From the NCBI RefSeq assembly GCF_010894405.1, contig NZ_JAAIYA010000008.1:1-64000 (forward strand): 64,000 nt of DNA, written 5' to 3'. Positions 43,396 to 52,610 of this stretch are shown piece after piece. Both the position numbers and the translations under genes were made by a program. How positions within the stretch are numbered: position 1 is the stretch's first letter; every line of letters begins with the position of its first letter. The notes beneath the pieces were generated by a model. The model did no database searches and was not told the origin of the DNA. It saw only the letters and a list, made by a program, of their open reading frames with translations. This DNA comes from Pyxidicoccus caerfyrddinensis. Its GTDB lineage: Bacteria; Myxococcota; Myxococcia; Myxococcales; Myxococcaceae.

Positions 43396-44457
43396 TCAGT
43401 AGGTAATCCACAGCGGGTGACGGATGAGCGCCGCGCAGACGCCAATCCAGGCGAGGCGCGTGTTCTGCGCTTCGAGCGGGAGGTAGACCTGCTCGTACAG
43501 CGCCTTCGCTTCCGCTTCCGAAGGCGGCTGTCCGAGCATGCGCAGGTAGAGCGCGCCCAGGTTCTTCTGCACCGCGTCCGGGTTGCGGGTGGAGGTGTCG
43601 GCGAGCGTCACGTGGCGCAGCACCGCCGGGTTGTTCTTCTTGTCCACCGCGCGGGCGCACCAGGCCTGCGACATCTGGACCAGCGTCTGCGCCGCGGAGG
43701 GGCCGAAGCCCACGTCCCGCTTGCGGTACAGGAGCGAGTTGCCGCCGCCGAGCGCTTCGAATCGCTCGATGCTGCGCGAGTCGGAGACGTACTCGTTCGA
43801 GATGCCGGGTGCCCTGTCCCCGGGCCACACGAAGAGCTTGCCGCCATTCACCACGTACGCCTTGTTGCGCCAGTTGGGGTCGCTGGTGCTGACGAAGTCC
43901 TCGAGCGTGAGCCGGAGCTGGTCCATCAGGCTCACGACCATCTCCTCGGCGGACAGCCGGCGGACGGTGAACTCTTCCGGCGACGGAGTCTCCAGCTGCC
44001 CTGGCGGCGCGGGCAGGTCTCGAATCCAGGCCTCCACCTGCTCGATGGTCAGCGTGACGCGGCCGCTGGCGACGAGCTCGCTGTAGGGCTGCCCCGGCGG
44101 CATCTGGGGATAGCTTCCAGGCGCGGCGCCCTCGAGCAGCTGCACCAGCATGCTGTTGCCGGGGTCCCCGCGCTTCACGTACTTCTCGTTGTAGACGAGC
44201 CCGCTCTCGAACGCGGCGAGCGAGGCGAAGAACGGCTTGTTGCCGGTGAGGTGGCAGCCCTCGCACGCGGGCGCGAGCGCGAGCCGTATCTCGTCATTCT
44301 TTCCGGCTGCCGCGCAGCTCACGCCACCGTCCGGCTCCGCGTCCTGGCCGTCCCGCGTGTCATTCGAGCGGGCCGTGCTCTCCCCGAAGCAGGCCGTCAG
44401 GGTGAGCGCGAGGGAGGCCAGCACGACGGCTCCCTGCCACTGTCGCAACGGGCTCAT
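43396..44457 (-). CDS. Cytochrome c-like lipoprotein
   Basis: A 353-residue protein. ATG 44457 overlaps the upstream stop by one base (TGATG); a GTG one codon earlier is also possible. The lipoprotein signal ends at LTACFG (Cys23). A heme-binding motif CEGCH lies near residue 69 (LAPACEGCHLTGNKPFFASL), and a Met-bearing segment that could supply the second ligand follows (YPQMPPGQP). The rest has DUF1592/1588-like helices (RRLSAEEMVVSLMDQLRLTL). It is probably an outer-membrane or periplasmic electron carrier working with the two neighbouring proteins. Confidence 0.8.
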   Translation of the reverse strand: MSPLRQWQGAVVLASLALTLTACFGESTARSNDTRDGQDAEPDGGVSCAAAGKNDEIRLALAPACEGCHLTGNKPFFASLAAFESGLVYNEKYVKRGDPGNSMLVQLLEGAAPGSYPQMPPGQPYSELVASGRVTLTIEQVEAWIRDLPAPPGQLETPSPEEFTVRRLSAEEMVVSLMDQLRLTLEDFVSTSDPNWRNKAYVVNGGKLFVWPGDRAPGISNEYVSDSRSIERFEALGGGNSLLYRKRDVGFGPSAAQTLVQMSQAWCARAVDKKNNPAVLRHVTLADTSTRNPDAVQKNLGALYLRMLGQPPSEAEAKALYEQVYLPLEAQNTRLAWIGVCAALIRHPLWITY

Positions 44458-46292
44458 CACAGGCCCCTCCGCAGCTCGGGTTGTTCGAAGAGGTAGCGGA
44501 GGAAGGGCCGGAGCTTGCGGTCGCGTGCGACGAACTCCCTGGCGAGCTTGTCGATGAAGCCCTTCTCCGTCGCCGGGTTCAACTCCCGGCCGATGAACAT
44601 CGCGTAGAGCCTGCGCGCGGCGCAGCGGTCGAACTCGCCGGAGCGGACCACGAGCTTTCCGAACCCGAGCGGGCCCATCGTGCCGTCACCGTGCTCACCG
44701 AGCAGCGTGTACGACTCGGGCATCGTGTCGAGCAGCACTGCTTCCGGATTGGCCTTGAGCTGCTCGGGGGTGATGGGAGTCAGCAGGGTGTTGGGAAGGA
44801 ACGCGTTCCTCCAGCGATATCCCGGCGAGGTGCCGATGTGCGGGTACTGCCCGGACAGCCACTCCTTCGTGATGCGATTCTTTCCCACGCCCGGGAGGAA
44901 GGGCCACGGGACGTAGTAGCTGGGGAACGGGGTGAAGTCCCACCGCTTGAAGGAGATGGCCGCGGGGTCGAGCGTCTTGTGGCAGTGCAGGCACGTGCCG
45001 CCAGTCGCCGGGTCGACCTCATACGGAGGGAAGTGCACGTCCGAGGGAGGCGGCGAGAAGGTCTGGCAGGCGAACATCTCGAGGAAGCGCGCGGCCCGGA
45101 CGCGCTCGCGAGGGAATGAGGACAGCGCGCCAATCATGGTGAGCACCCCGGCGGTGGGCAGGCCCTTCGGCGCTTCCGTCGTGGTGCGGGGGTCGAAGCG
45201 GTAGGTGCGCTCGAGGCTGCCGGAGCGGGCCCCGTCGCTGGTGAGCGCGAGGTGGAAGGGCTCCAGGTCCTCGACCACGAACTCGCGCCACGCCTGCGGG
45301 TCATTCGGCGCCGGGTGCAGCGGGTCTCGAGGTGCGGTGTCCGCGTCCGGGCGCCACCACGTGGTGTTCGCGTCCAGCGCGTTGCTGCCCATCTGCCGGC
45401 CGAAGCGCACGTACAGCGCGCGCAGCCAGTTGGTTCCGACCGAGTAGTTGCCGAGGACGAGGTCCGAGAGCGGCCGGTCGTGCCACGCGAGGTGTGCGAG
45501 CAGGCGCGCGGGTTCCTCGTACGGATGGCGCCGTTGCACACCGAGGTCGTGGTTGCTCGCGCTGCCCAGGCCCGCGAGCGGCGAGCACCAGACCAGATTG
45601 GGTCCGCAGCCGCACCCGGTGGGCAGCATGGGGTCGTAGTAGCCGCCGTTCGCGACGCCGCAGTCGAGCGCCTTCCCATTGACGTCGAGGACCTGGGTGA
45701 CGGCGGAGCCGGCCTTGCCGAGCACCTCGACCGTCGTTCCCGGCGCCCACCACGGTTCGACCGGGTGCACCTCGGGCACGGCGGGATTGCCGGCTGCATC
45801 CTGGTCCGTGCACTGCTTGCCCGGGTCCCCCGAGCCGAACTCGTTCACGTGGTAGTACGCGCCCGGGTGCTGGCTGTTGGCGGGACACTTGAAGAGGTGC
45901 CCGGACATGTCGCCCTGATACGCGTCGCCAGAAGCGCCGGTGGTGTACGCGCCCACCGCGAGCCACTCGTGTCCGAAGCGCAGCATCCGCTCGTAGAACT
46001 TCGGCGAGGCAAGCACGTCATCGAGCGCCGAGCGCAGGAGCGCTTCGCGCGCTTCAGGCGTGGCCGCGGCCGCCATCGCTTCGTACTGCTCGACGGTCGG
46101 CGTCGTCCCCGTGAGCCCGAGCACGATGCGCCGCAGGAGCCGCGTTCCGCTCAGCTCGTCATGGAGAGGCTCGACCACCGGAGGCGGCTCGGGAGTGCAT
46201 TGCTGGGCGTGCGCGTCGGCTCCGATGAGGCCGGAAGCCACGAACAGCACGGTCAGCACGGCCGCGCGATTCAAGTGCAGGTGCCAGTGCAT
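44457..46292 (-). CDS. Exported DUF1549/DUF1588-like cytochrome-type protein
   Basis: A 611-residue protein, ATG 46292, signal peptide ending near AHAQQ (residue 30). The DUF1549-like start (LLRRIVLGLTGTTPTVEQYE) and a C-terminal region with ARRLYAMFIGRELNPATEKG fit the large PSD1/DUF1549-DUF1553 families. A heme motif CLHCH (TGGTCLHCHKTLDPAAISFK) lies near residue 435. It is the first gene of the operon with the cytochrome lipoprotein and DUF1501 protein. In other bacteria such sets are exported and suspected to oxidise or degrade complex polymers, without firm proof. Confidence 0.82.
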   Translation of the reverse strand: MHWHLHLNRAAVLTVLFVASGLIGADAHAQQCTPEPPPVVEPLHDELSGTRLLRRIVLGLTGTTPTVEQYEAMAAAATPEAREALLRSALDDVLASPKFYERMLRFGHEWLAVGAYTTGASGDAYQGDMSGHLFKCPANSQHPGAYYHVNEFGSGDPGKQCTDQDAAGNPAVPEVHPVEPWWAPGTTVEVLGKAGSAVTQVLDVNGKALDCGVANGGYYDPMLPTGCGCGPNLVWCSPLAGLGSASNHDLGVQRRHPYEEPARLLAHLAWHDRPLSDLVLGNYSVGTNWLRALYVRFGRQMGSNALDANTTWWRPDADTAPRDPLHPAPNDPQAWREFVVEDLEPFHLALTSDGARSGSLERTYRFDPRTTTEAPKGLPTAGVLTMIGALSSFPRERVRAARFLEMFACQTFSPPPSDVHFPPYEVDPATGGTCLHCHKTLDPAAISFKRWDFTPFPSYYVPWPFLPGVGKNRITKEWLSGQYPHIGTSPGYRWRNAFLPNTLLTPITPEQLKANPEAVLLDTMPESYTLLGEHGDGTMGPLGFGKLVVRSGEFDRCAARRLYAMFIGRELNPATEKGFIDKLAREFVARDRKLRPFLRYLFEQPELRRGL

Positions 46293-46428
46293 CCACGGAC
46301 ATTACCGGGCCAATGTTTTCGAGGCAAAGGATGTCCGCCCAGAGGAGCTCGCGTGCGACGCGAAGATTCAATGCAAAAGAAATCAAGCGCGCGCGTCCGC
46401 AACCCGAATGGACTGAACGTCGCCTCTA

Positions 46429-47247
46429 TCAGGCGACGCCGGGAAGAGGCTCCCGGGAGGAGGAGGCCGGAGCGCCCAGGCGGGCATCTCGCACGCTGTC
46501 GACGACGGCCACCCAGTCCCCCACCTTGACGGCCTCGAAGAGGACGAGGATGGCGGCGTTGTCGTGGCGGATGCACCCGTGCGAGACGTCCTCGCCCAGC
46601 CGTGTCGGCGCGTTGGTGCCGTGGAGCTCCTCGCCCGAGCGGGAGCCATCCGCCCATGACAGGTCGATGATGCATGGGCCGTAGACGAGACCGCCCCACA
46701 GCTTCAGGCCCAGGGCCCGTGCGGCCGCCGCTCCCAGCTTCGCGCTGACCTTCTTCAGGCCCCTGTCTGTCGGGGTGGCCCTCGCCCCCACGGCGTTGCC
46801 GAAGATGCCCTGCAGCCCGCCCTGCGCGTCGAAGAGGAAGGTCCGGTGCTCGTTCTTCACCACCAGCACGCGCAGCGGGGTGCCGTCGTAGCGTGGCACC
46901 GGAACGTTGTGCAGCTGGCCGCGCTGATTCGGAAGCGGAGCAAGCGTGTCGAGGGCACGCAGGGTGGCCGCATCCACCACGCCTGTGGGCTGGACGTCGG
47001 AGAAGGCAGATTGGGCGTGCACCTGGAAGTTGCGGACCGCCTTGAGCGACTGCGGACCGAAGGCGCCATCCGCGCCGCCGTGCAGGCTGAAGCCCATGTC
47101 GAGCAGGGCCTGCTGCACGGACTGCGCGCCCATGCCCCTGGCGTTGCGGCCGAGCGTCGCCCGGCCGGTGAGCACCTGTGTCAGCTCGGGCTCGGCGGCG
47201 AAGCGGCCATTGCGGAGGGTGGTGGAATCAGCGGGAGTCGTGGACAT
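46429..47247 (-). CDS. L,D-transpeptidase (YkuD) with a peptidoglycan-binding domain, no signal peptide
   Basis: A 272-residue protein, ATG 47247 after GAGGAA. Residues 38-100 form a PG_binding_1 domain (QQALLDMGFSLHG, DGAFGPQSLKAVRNFQ). Residues 125-260 are a YkuD domain with the conserved HGTNAP (209-214) and SHGCIRH (222-228), where Cys225 is the nucleophile. This enzyme class makes 3-3 cross-links in peptidoglycan or attaches proteins. It starts with a polar, unstructured N-terminus, so no Sec or Tat signal is visible. The gene follows the deacetylase by 57 bases, and the pair looks like an operon acting on the cell wall. Confidence 0.9.
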   Translation of the reverse strand: MSTTPADSTTLRNGRFAAEPELTQVLTGRATLGRNARGMGAQSVQQALLDMGFSLHGGADGAFGPQSLKAVRNFQVHAQSAFSDVQPTGVVDAATLRALDTLAPLPNQRGQLHNVPVPRYDGTPLRVLVVKNEHRTFLFDAQGGLQGIFGNAVGARATPTDRGLKKVSAKLGAAAARALGLKLWGGLVYGPCIIDLSWADGSRSGEELHGTNAPTRLGEDVSHGCIRHDNAAILVLFEAVKVGDWVAVVDSVRDARLGAPASSSREPLPGVA

Positions 47248-47304
47248 GGGATTCCTCGTGCGTGGTGAAGCGCGGAAACAACCCGGGGGCGAAGGCCAGC
47301 GCCG

Positions 47305-47952
47305 TCAGGCGACCGCCACGGAAGGCCGCTGCGGCGCATCCCCGTAGGAGCGGAACTCCCACCCCTCCGCCTGGAGGCCGAGGATGAAGTTCTTCAGGTC
47401 CCTGGCCGTGGCCTGATTCACGTGCATGAGCATGTCCAGCGGCTGGCCCTGCCTGCCGTAGAGCCCCTTCCAGCGCTTGCGGGACGGATAACACTTCTGC
47501 GTGTCGGCCAGGCCGCGGGGGGCCTTCCAGTCGTTGGTGTCCACGTCCCACCCGGTGAGCTGCAGGCCCAGCTCGGCCGCCACCTTCAGCAGCACCGGGC
47601 ACTTCGGGCCCACCCACCCGGCGCCGTACGGCGGCCGCAGCCGGTTGGGGCGCACGCCCGCGGTCTGGAAGATGAGGTCCTGCGTCCGCTGGAGCGACTG
47701 GCAGAGCTGCGCCTCCGGCAGCTTGGGAAGCGCCACGTGGCTCCAGGCATGACTCTGGAGGATGTGGCCGCGCTCGGCGATGAGCTTGATCAGCGCCGGC
47801 TGCTTCTGCACCTCTTCGCCGAGCACGTAGAAGACACCCTGGATGCGCTGGGCATCCAGGATGTCCAGCGTGGTCTTCAGGGCCCAATCCCTGCCCTTGT
47901 CGTCGAGCGGGCCGTCATCGAAGGTAAGGATGGCACCAGGTGTGGGGTTCAT
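47305..47952 (-). CDS. Polysaccharide deacetylase (NodB fold), no signal peptide
   Basis: A 215-residue protein, ATG 47952. It shows NodB motifs in order: TFDDGP (10-15, with catalytic base Asp12 and metal Asp13), SHAWSH (67-72, metal His68 and His72) and RPPYGAGW (106-113), then LTGWDVDTNDW and LMHVN near the end. These are the residues of CE4 enzymes that remove N-acetyl groups from chitin-like chains or peptidoglycan. It lacks a signal peptide, which is unusual for the family. It is coupled to the L,D-transpeptidase gene downstream. Confidence 0.9.
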   Translation of the reverse strand: MNPTPGAILTFDDGPLDDKGRDWALKTTLDILDAQRIQGVFYVLGEEVQKQPALIKLIAERGHILQSHAWSHVALPKLPEAQLCQSLQRTQDLIFQTAGVRPNRLRPPYGAGWVGPKCPVLLKVAAELGLQLTGWDVDTNDWKAPRGLADTQKCYPSRKRWKGLYGRQGQPLDMLMHVNQATARDLKNFILGLQAEGWEFRSYGDAPQRPSVAVA

Positions 47953-48086
47953 TCGTCAGACCTTTCTTCCGGCGTCCGGATAACCCGGGGCGTCCAGAGG
48001 TCAGACGAACAGCGGCACGAAGAAGGTCTGGCTCCCGTACTTCTGGCCTGGCTTTGTTCACGCGCCCAACACAGGAGCGCCAACTC

Positions 48087-48848
48087 TCAGTAGAGGTAGT
48101 TCAGCGCAACGATGTCGTATTGGGAGAACTCGCCGGTCGAGGTCGACCTGAAGCAGGAGTTCATGAGCGACGACGGGTCCGAGGTCGGCGTCCCGGGGAT
48201 GAGGATGGCACCCACGCCCGAGGAGCCTTCGTTGCCGCCGCAGCTGGCTGCGTTGAAGAAGTCCGTGTGGCGGAAACCGAGCGTATGGCCCAGTTCGTGG
48301 GTGATGAGGTGCTCGTTCACGTCAAGGCTGTAGCTCATCAGCCCGGTGCCAATGTTGATGACTCCGTAGGGACGGCCACCCGAGGGGAATCCCGAAGAGC
48401 CGCCGGCACCGCTCGTAACCTGCGCGGTGATGTTCGCGTCGCAGCCGGTGGTCGGTCCTCGCGCCATGGTGAAGCTGAGCCCCAGGACGTTGTAGTTCTG
48501 GATGGCCAGGTCGAGCCCCTGGCTGAGCCGGATGTAGCTGTTGAACGTGGAGGTGGGGTTGATGCAGATCTTCTTCACGACGGAGGTGTCGACCAGGTTG
48601 TTCGTCCTGTATTGCTCCGCGCTCCCTTCGCCGCGCTGGAGCAGCTCCCGGGACGCCTCGAGCGACACGTGAGCGTCGCGCCCCACGTACACGGCCCCCT
48701 CGGCAACCATGATGGTGTCGGCCGGATACCCGGCCTCGATGAGGTTGGAGATGATCTCCTCGTTCTCGAGCTGCGCGTCGGCGTCGGTACCGCAGGCGGT
48801 CAGCAACGCACCACAGCTCACCACGAGGACTGCCGTTCTCTTGAACAT
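48087..48848 (-). CDS. M57-family metalloprotease lipoprotein
   Basis: A 253-residue protein; ATG 48848 has GGAGGGAG upstream. The lipoprotein signal ends at LLTACG (Cys19). The catalytic zinc motif is HELGHTLGFRH (184-194: H184, E185, H188, H194), an extended HExxHxxGxxH metzincin-type site, and the later SSLMNSC could serve as the Met-turn. The family is Peptidase_M57, described in myxobacteria as dual-action proteases. It is probably anchored in the outer membrane and acts on extracellular protein, fitting a predatory or fruiting lifestyle. Confidence 0.88.
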   Translation of the reverse strand: MFKRTAVLVVSCGALLTACGTDADAQLENEEIISNLIEAGYPADTIMVAEGAVYVGRDAHVSLEASRELLQRGEGSAEQYRTNNLVDTSVVKKICINPTSTFNSYIRLSQGLDLAIQNYNVLGLSFTMARGPTTGCDANITAQVTSGAGGSSGFPSGGRPYGVINIGTGLMSYSLDVNEHLITHELGHTLGFRHTDFFNAASCGGNEGSSGVGAILIPGTPTSDPSSLMNSCFRSTSTGEFSQYDIVALNYLY

Positions 48849-48937
48849 GCGGGTCTCCCTCCAGTTCTGAAGCGGTTCTTCCCACGCTCCCGACACGGGA
48901 GCGTCTGGGCGGAAGACAGACTTTATTCGAACCCCCT

Positions 48938-48952
48938 ACCCGCAAAGCGGGT
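48938..48952 (-). terminator. Short hairpin after the J-domain gene
   Basis: ACCCGC-AAA-GCGGGT is a perfect six-pair stem with a three-base loop, between the J-domain gene stop (49016) and the M57 gene start (48848). It has no T-run; it could be a terminator of the J-domain gene or a leader hairpin of the protease gene. Confidence 0.45.
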
Positions 48953-49015
48953 CATTTCTGACTAAACGGTAAAATGAGAACGGGACCCTCCGGCGCTGCG
49001 TCGCCCACGCCGGAG

Positions 49016-50917
49016 CTAGCCCGGCCGGAAGCGGCGCTCGATGCGCGAGCGCAGCAGCGCCACCAATTCCTGCGCGTCCCCGGCCAGCGCGGGCGCGAGC
49101 GAGTCCCGGTCCGCCTTGCGGATGCCGAGCGTCAGCACGGGCGCCTCGACCCGGGCCTCGTCCTTCAGCGCGCGTGCCCCCGCCTTTACCACCAGGTCCG
49201 CGGGCTCCGCCGCGATGCCGTACGGCTTGAGGTACAGGTCCGTGAAGAGCTGCTTGAGCGCTCCCACTGTCAGCGCCTCGCGCGACACGGGCACGAGCTG
49301 GAAGGCAATGCCCTTGCCCGCGAGCTTCACCACCACCTCGTCGACGAGGCCGGCCTTCAGCGCGAAGGGTAGGAGCGCCTCCTGGCCCTCGGACCAGTTG
49401 AAGAGGAAGTAGCTCTTGGCGACGTGGCCGCAGGCCGGGCACACCAGGCCATTGAGCTCATCCAGGCCCCGGGTGCGCAGCAGGTGGACGAGAAAGACGT
49501 CCGCACCACAGCCCTTGCACTGCTCGCGCGGGCCGAGGTGCGCGAGCACCCGCTGCGCCAGCATCGCGACGGTGCGGCGCTCGAGCGCGATGGGCACTCC
49601 GGCGAGCAACTCGACCGACTTGAGCTGGAGCCCGAAGCGCACCTTCCCACCCTGGAGGCGCAGCCCGAGCTCGAGGGGAGGTGGCAACCGGGTGAGCAGC
49701 TCCTCGAAGGCCGGAGCCTCCGGCCACGCCGCGGTCATGGCGGCGTAGCGCTCGGCCCAGCCCTCCCGGTTCGAGAGCGCATCGGGTGGACGCCCCGCGC
49801 GCTCGGCGAAGAAGGCCATCAACACCAGCGTGGCCTCCCATGGGGCCTGCTCCACCGCATCCTCCAGCGTCTGCGCGAGCGTGCGGGCCTCGGACGAGGC
49901 CCTTCGGCGTTCGAGCCGCTCAGCGCCCTTGCGCACGAGGGGACTCTCGAGGATGGGGTCGAAGGTGCGCAGCGCCCCTTCCGGCTTCGCTTCGGTGAGC
50001 GAGGGCTTCAAGGCGGTCAGCTCCCGGGCCGCTCGGTCGAGTCGGCCCATGCGCGCCAGGGCGTCGCGCATCGTGCGCTCGGCGTCCTCGGCGAGCTCGG
50101 TGAGGGTCTCCTGGAAGGAGTCGCGGCCCAGTTCCTGGAGCCCCGTCCATTCGGCATGGAGCCGGAAGGTGGACGTCGCTCGCAAGCGGTCGAGGTCCGC
50201 GAGCAGCGAGCGGCGAACGGGTGTCAGGGCGGCGATGCGCTGCTCCACGTGCGCGAGCCGCTCGTCCACGGACACGGACATGTCGAGCAGCTCGCCCCGG
50301 TCCACGCGGACGAGGAAGAGCTCCAGCGCGGTCCGGTCCGTCCGCTCGAAGGCGAGGTTGACCTGAACCATCAACTGGTGGAGCCGGTGCCGCTCCTCCT
50401 CCGTCCGGGCGAGGTCCGGGTGGAGCATTCGCGCGAGCTTGCGATAGAGCCGCTTGAGGGTCTGCGCCTCGGACGCGAGGTCGGGAGGGGGCGAGAGCGG
50501 CTCGGGCACGTCGTCGTCGAGCGTGGCTCCGGGCGTCCAGGGGCGCTCGCCTTCCACCTCTTCCCTGTCGGCCTGATGCGACCGCGCGGACTTCTTTCTC
50601 GACTTGCGGCCGGACACCTTCGGTTGCGGCGCACGCAGCTCCGCGTCGAGCCGCACCAGCTCGTCCTGGAGCGCCTGGAGCCGCCGGACCAGGCGCTCGC
50701 GGCGCTCGAGCTGGGCGAAGGCGACCGACAGCTCGCGCTCGTAGCGCGCGGAGAAGGCGGCCAGCTCCGAGGCGAGGGTCTCCACCTCCAGGTCGAGGGT
50801 GGAAATCGTCTCGAGCAATGCGCGGAGCCGCCGCTCGGACTCGGCGACGGCTTCTTCGGCATCAGTCTGGGTGCGCACGAGTGCGCCGGTGCGCACCAGC
50901 GCGTCGGAAGCGCTCAT
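49016..50917 (-). CDS. J-domain protein with coiled coil and zinc finger
   Basis: A 633-residue protein; ATG 50917 has GAAGGA upstream. Residues 15-95 form a long charged coiled coil (AESERRLRALLETISTLDLE). A J-domain core follows at 150-195, including LKRLYRKLARMLHPDLARTE with a genuine HPD at 166-168 and the final helix RLHQLMVQVNLAFERTDRTA. Two Cys pairs, CKGCG and CPACG, near 500-530 form a zinc finger. The last 120 residues were not recognised. Unlike the J-like proteins in the Hsp70 operon, this one keeps the HPD, so it could stimulate an Hsp70 such as those at 14922 or 24634. Confidence 0.8.
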   Translation of the reverse strand: MSASDALVRTGALVRTQTDAEEAVAESERRLRALLETISTLDLEVETLASELAAFSARYERELSVAFAQLERRERLVRRLQALQDELVRLDAELRAPQPKVSGRKSRKKSARSHQADREEVEGERPWTPGATLDDDVPEPLSPPPDLASEAQTLKRLYRKLARMLHPDLARTEEERHRLHQLMVQVNLAFERTDRTALELFLVRVDRGELLDMSVSVDERLAHVEQRIAALTPVRRSLLADLDRLRATSTFRLHAEWTGLQELGRDSFQETLTELAEDAERTMRDALARMGRLDRAARELTALKPSLTEAKPEGALRTFDPILESPLVRKGAERLERRRASSEARTLAQTLEDAVEQAPWEATLVLMAFFAERAGRPPDALSNREGWAERYAAMTAAWPEAPAFEELLTRLPPPLELGLRLQGGKVRFGLQLKSVELLAGVPIALERRTVAMLAQRVLAHLGPREQCKGCGADVFLVHLLRTRGLDELNGLVCPACGHVAKSYFLFNWSEGQEALLPFALKAGLVDEVVVKLAGKGIAFQLVPVSREALTVGALKQLFTDLYLKPYGIAAEPADLVVKAGARALKDEARVEAPVLTLGIRKADRDSLAPALAGDAQELVALLRSRIERRFRPG

Positions 50918-51080
50918 CCCCAGTCCTTCTACCACCAGCGTCCTCCGCACGTCTCCATGCCAGCCCGCTCACCCAGCGAGCGGGCCGCCGGGCAGCGCTT
51001 TGCGACCGTCCACCGCGAGGCCGCGACAGGCCATCCAGGCCCTCACGGCGGTGGCGGCGCGCGGCCCTATGCTGAGCGGC

Positions 51081-52610
51081 ATGAAAATCCTCCTCGTCAA
51101 CGCGCCCCACCCGGCCATTGGCAGCCGGATTCCGGACGACCACCTTCCGCCCCTGGGGCTGCTCGCGGTGGGCGGCCCGCTCCTGGACGCCGGGCACCAG
51201 GTGCAGCTGCTGGACGCGGAGTTCGGTCCCCTGAGCGAGGAGGAGATTCTGGCGCGGACCGTCGCGTATGGGCCGGACGCCATCCTGTATGGCCACTCCG
51301 GCTCCACCTCCGCGCACCCCATCATCTCGAGGCTGAGCCGGGCCGCGGCGGGCGCGCTGCCGGAGGCGTGGGTCCTCTACGGCGGCGTCTTCCCGACCTA
51401 CCACTGGCGCGACATCCTCCAGGAGGAGCCGCACATCGACGTCATCGTCCGGGGCGAGGGCGAGGAGACGGCGGTGCGGCTCCTCGCCGCGCTCGAAGCG
51501 GGAGAGCCCCTGCGGACCGTGCCCGGGCTCGCCTACCGGGAGCACGGCGCGCCAGCGGCCACCGTGCCGGCGGCGGTCATCAAGGATTTGGACGCGTACC
51601 GCATCGGGTGGGAGCTCATCGACTTCCGCCGCTACAGCTACTGGGGTGGCAAGCGCGCGGTGGTGGTCCAGTTCTCCCGGGGGTGTCCGCACCTGTGCAA
51701 CTACTGCGGCCAGCGAGGCTTCTGGACGAAGTGGCGCCACCGGGACCCTAAGAAGTTCGCCGCGGAGCTGGCGTGGCTGCACCGGGAGCACGGCGTGGAG
51801 GTCATCAACTTCGCGGACGAGAACCCCACCTCCTCGAAGAAGGTCTGGCGGGAGTTCCTGGAGGCGCTCATCGCCGAGAACGTGAAGCTGATTCTGGTCG
51901 GCTCGACGCGCGCGGACGACATCGTGCGAGACGCGGACATCCTGCACCTGTACCGGAAGGCGGGCTGGACGCGCTTCCTGCTGGGAATGGAGAACACGGA
52001 CGAGGCGACGCTGAGCCTCATCAAGAAGGGCGGGACGACCACCGAGGACCGGGAGGCCATCCGCCTGCTGCGCGAGCACGGCATCCTGTCGATGGCCACC
52101 TGGGTGGCCGGCTTCGAGGAGGAGACGGACCGCGACTACTGGCGTGGCCTGCGCCAGCTCCTCTCGTACGACCCAGACCAGCTTCAGGCGCTCTACGTGA
52201 CGCCGCACCGCTGGACGCCCTACTTCCGGCTCGCGAAGGACCGGACGGTGATTCAGCTGGACCGGAGCCGCTGGGATTACAAGCACCAGGTGCTGGCGAC
52301 GCGCCACATGCCGCCGTGGCGGGTGCTGCTCTGGGTGAAGTTCATCGAGGCGGCCGTGCAGCTGCGGCCCAAGGCGCTGTGGCGGACCTTCCTCCAGCGC
52401 GACGCACGGCTGCGCCAGTCCATGCGCTGGTACACGGAGATGGGCCGCCGCGTGTTCGCGTTCGAGGTGAAGAACTTCTTCCTGCGCGACCGCCGCGTGG
52501 AGGACGGGCCCATGCTGGCGGACTTCTGGGGCGCGCCGCAGGACGCAGAGGAGAACTCGATGGTCCGGGTGGGGCTACGTCGCGAACCGCTTCCGGTAGT
52601 CCCTGGGTGA
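51081..52610 (+). CDS. B12-binding radical SAM protein of the BchE type
   Basis: A 509-residue protein, ATG 51081. The N-terminal 150 residues form a cobalamin-binding-like Rossmann domain (MKILLVNAPHPAIGSRIPDD, HSGSTSAHPI). The radical SAM cluster motif is CPHLCNYC with Cys202, 206 and 209. The context QFSRGCPHLCNYCGQRGFWT, then KWRHRDPKKFAAELAWLHRE and FADENPT closely follows the anaerobic Mg-protoporphyrin ester cyclase BchE. The organism does not look phototrophic and no bch or hem gene is nearby. Relatives may act on another porphyrin or on unrelated substrates. The gene overlaps the 3' end of the convergent AraC gene by 36 bases. Confidence 0.85.
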   Translation: MKILLVNAPHPAIGSRIPDDHLPPLGLLAVGGPLLDAGHQVQLLDAEFGPLSEEEILARTVAYGPDAILYGHSGSTSAHPIISRLSRAAAGALPEAWVLYGGVFPTYHWRDILQEEPHIDVIVRGEGEETAVRLLAALEAGEPLRTVPGLAYREHGAPAATVPAAVIKDLDAYRIGWELIDFRRYSYWGGKRAVVVQFSRGCPHLCNYCGQRGFWTKWRHRDPKKFAAELAWLHREHGVEVINFADENPTSSKKVWREFLEALIAENVKLILVGSTRADDIVRDADILHLYRKAGWTRFLLGMENTDEATLSLIKKGGTTTEDREAIRLLREHGILSMATWVAGFEEETDRDYWRGLRQLLSYDPDQLQALYVTPHRWTPYFRLAKDRTVIQLDRSRWDYKHQVLATRHMPPWRVLLWVKFIEAAVQLRPKALWRTFLQRDARLRQSMRWYTEMGRRVFAFEVKNFFLRDRRVEDGPMLADFWGAPQDAEENSMVRVGLRREPLPVVPG

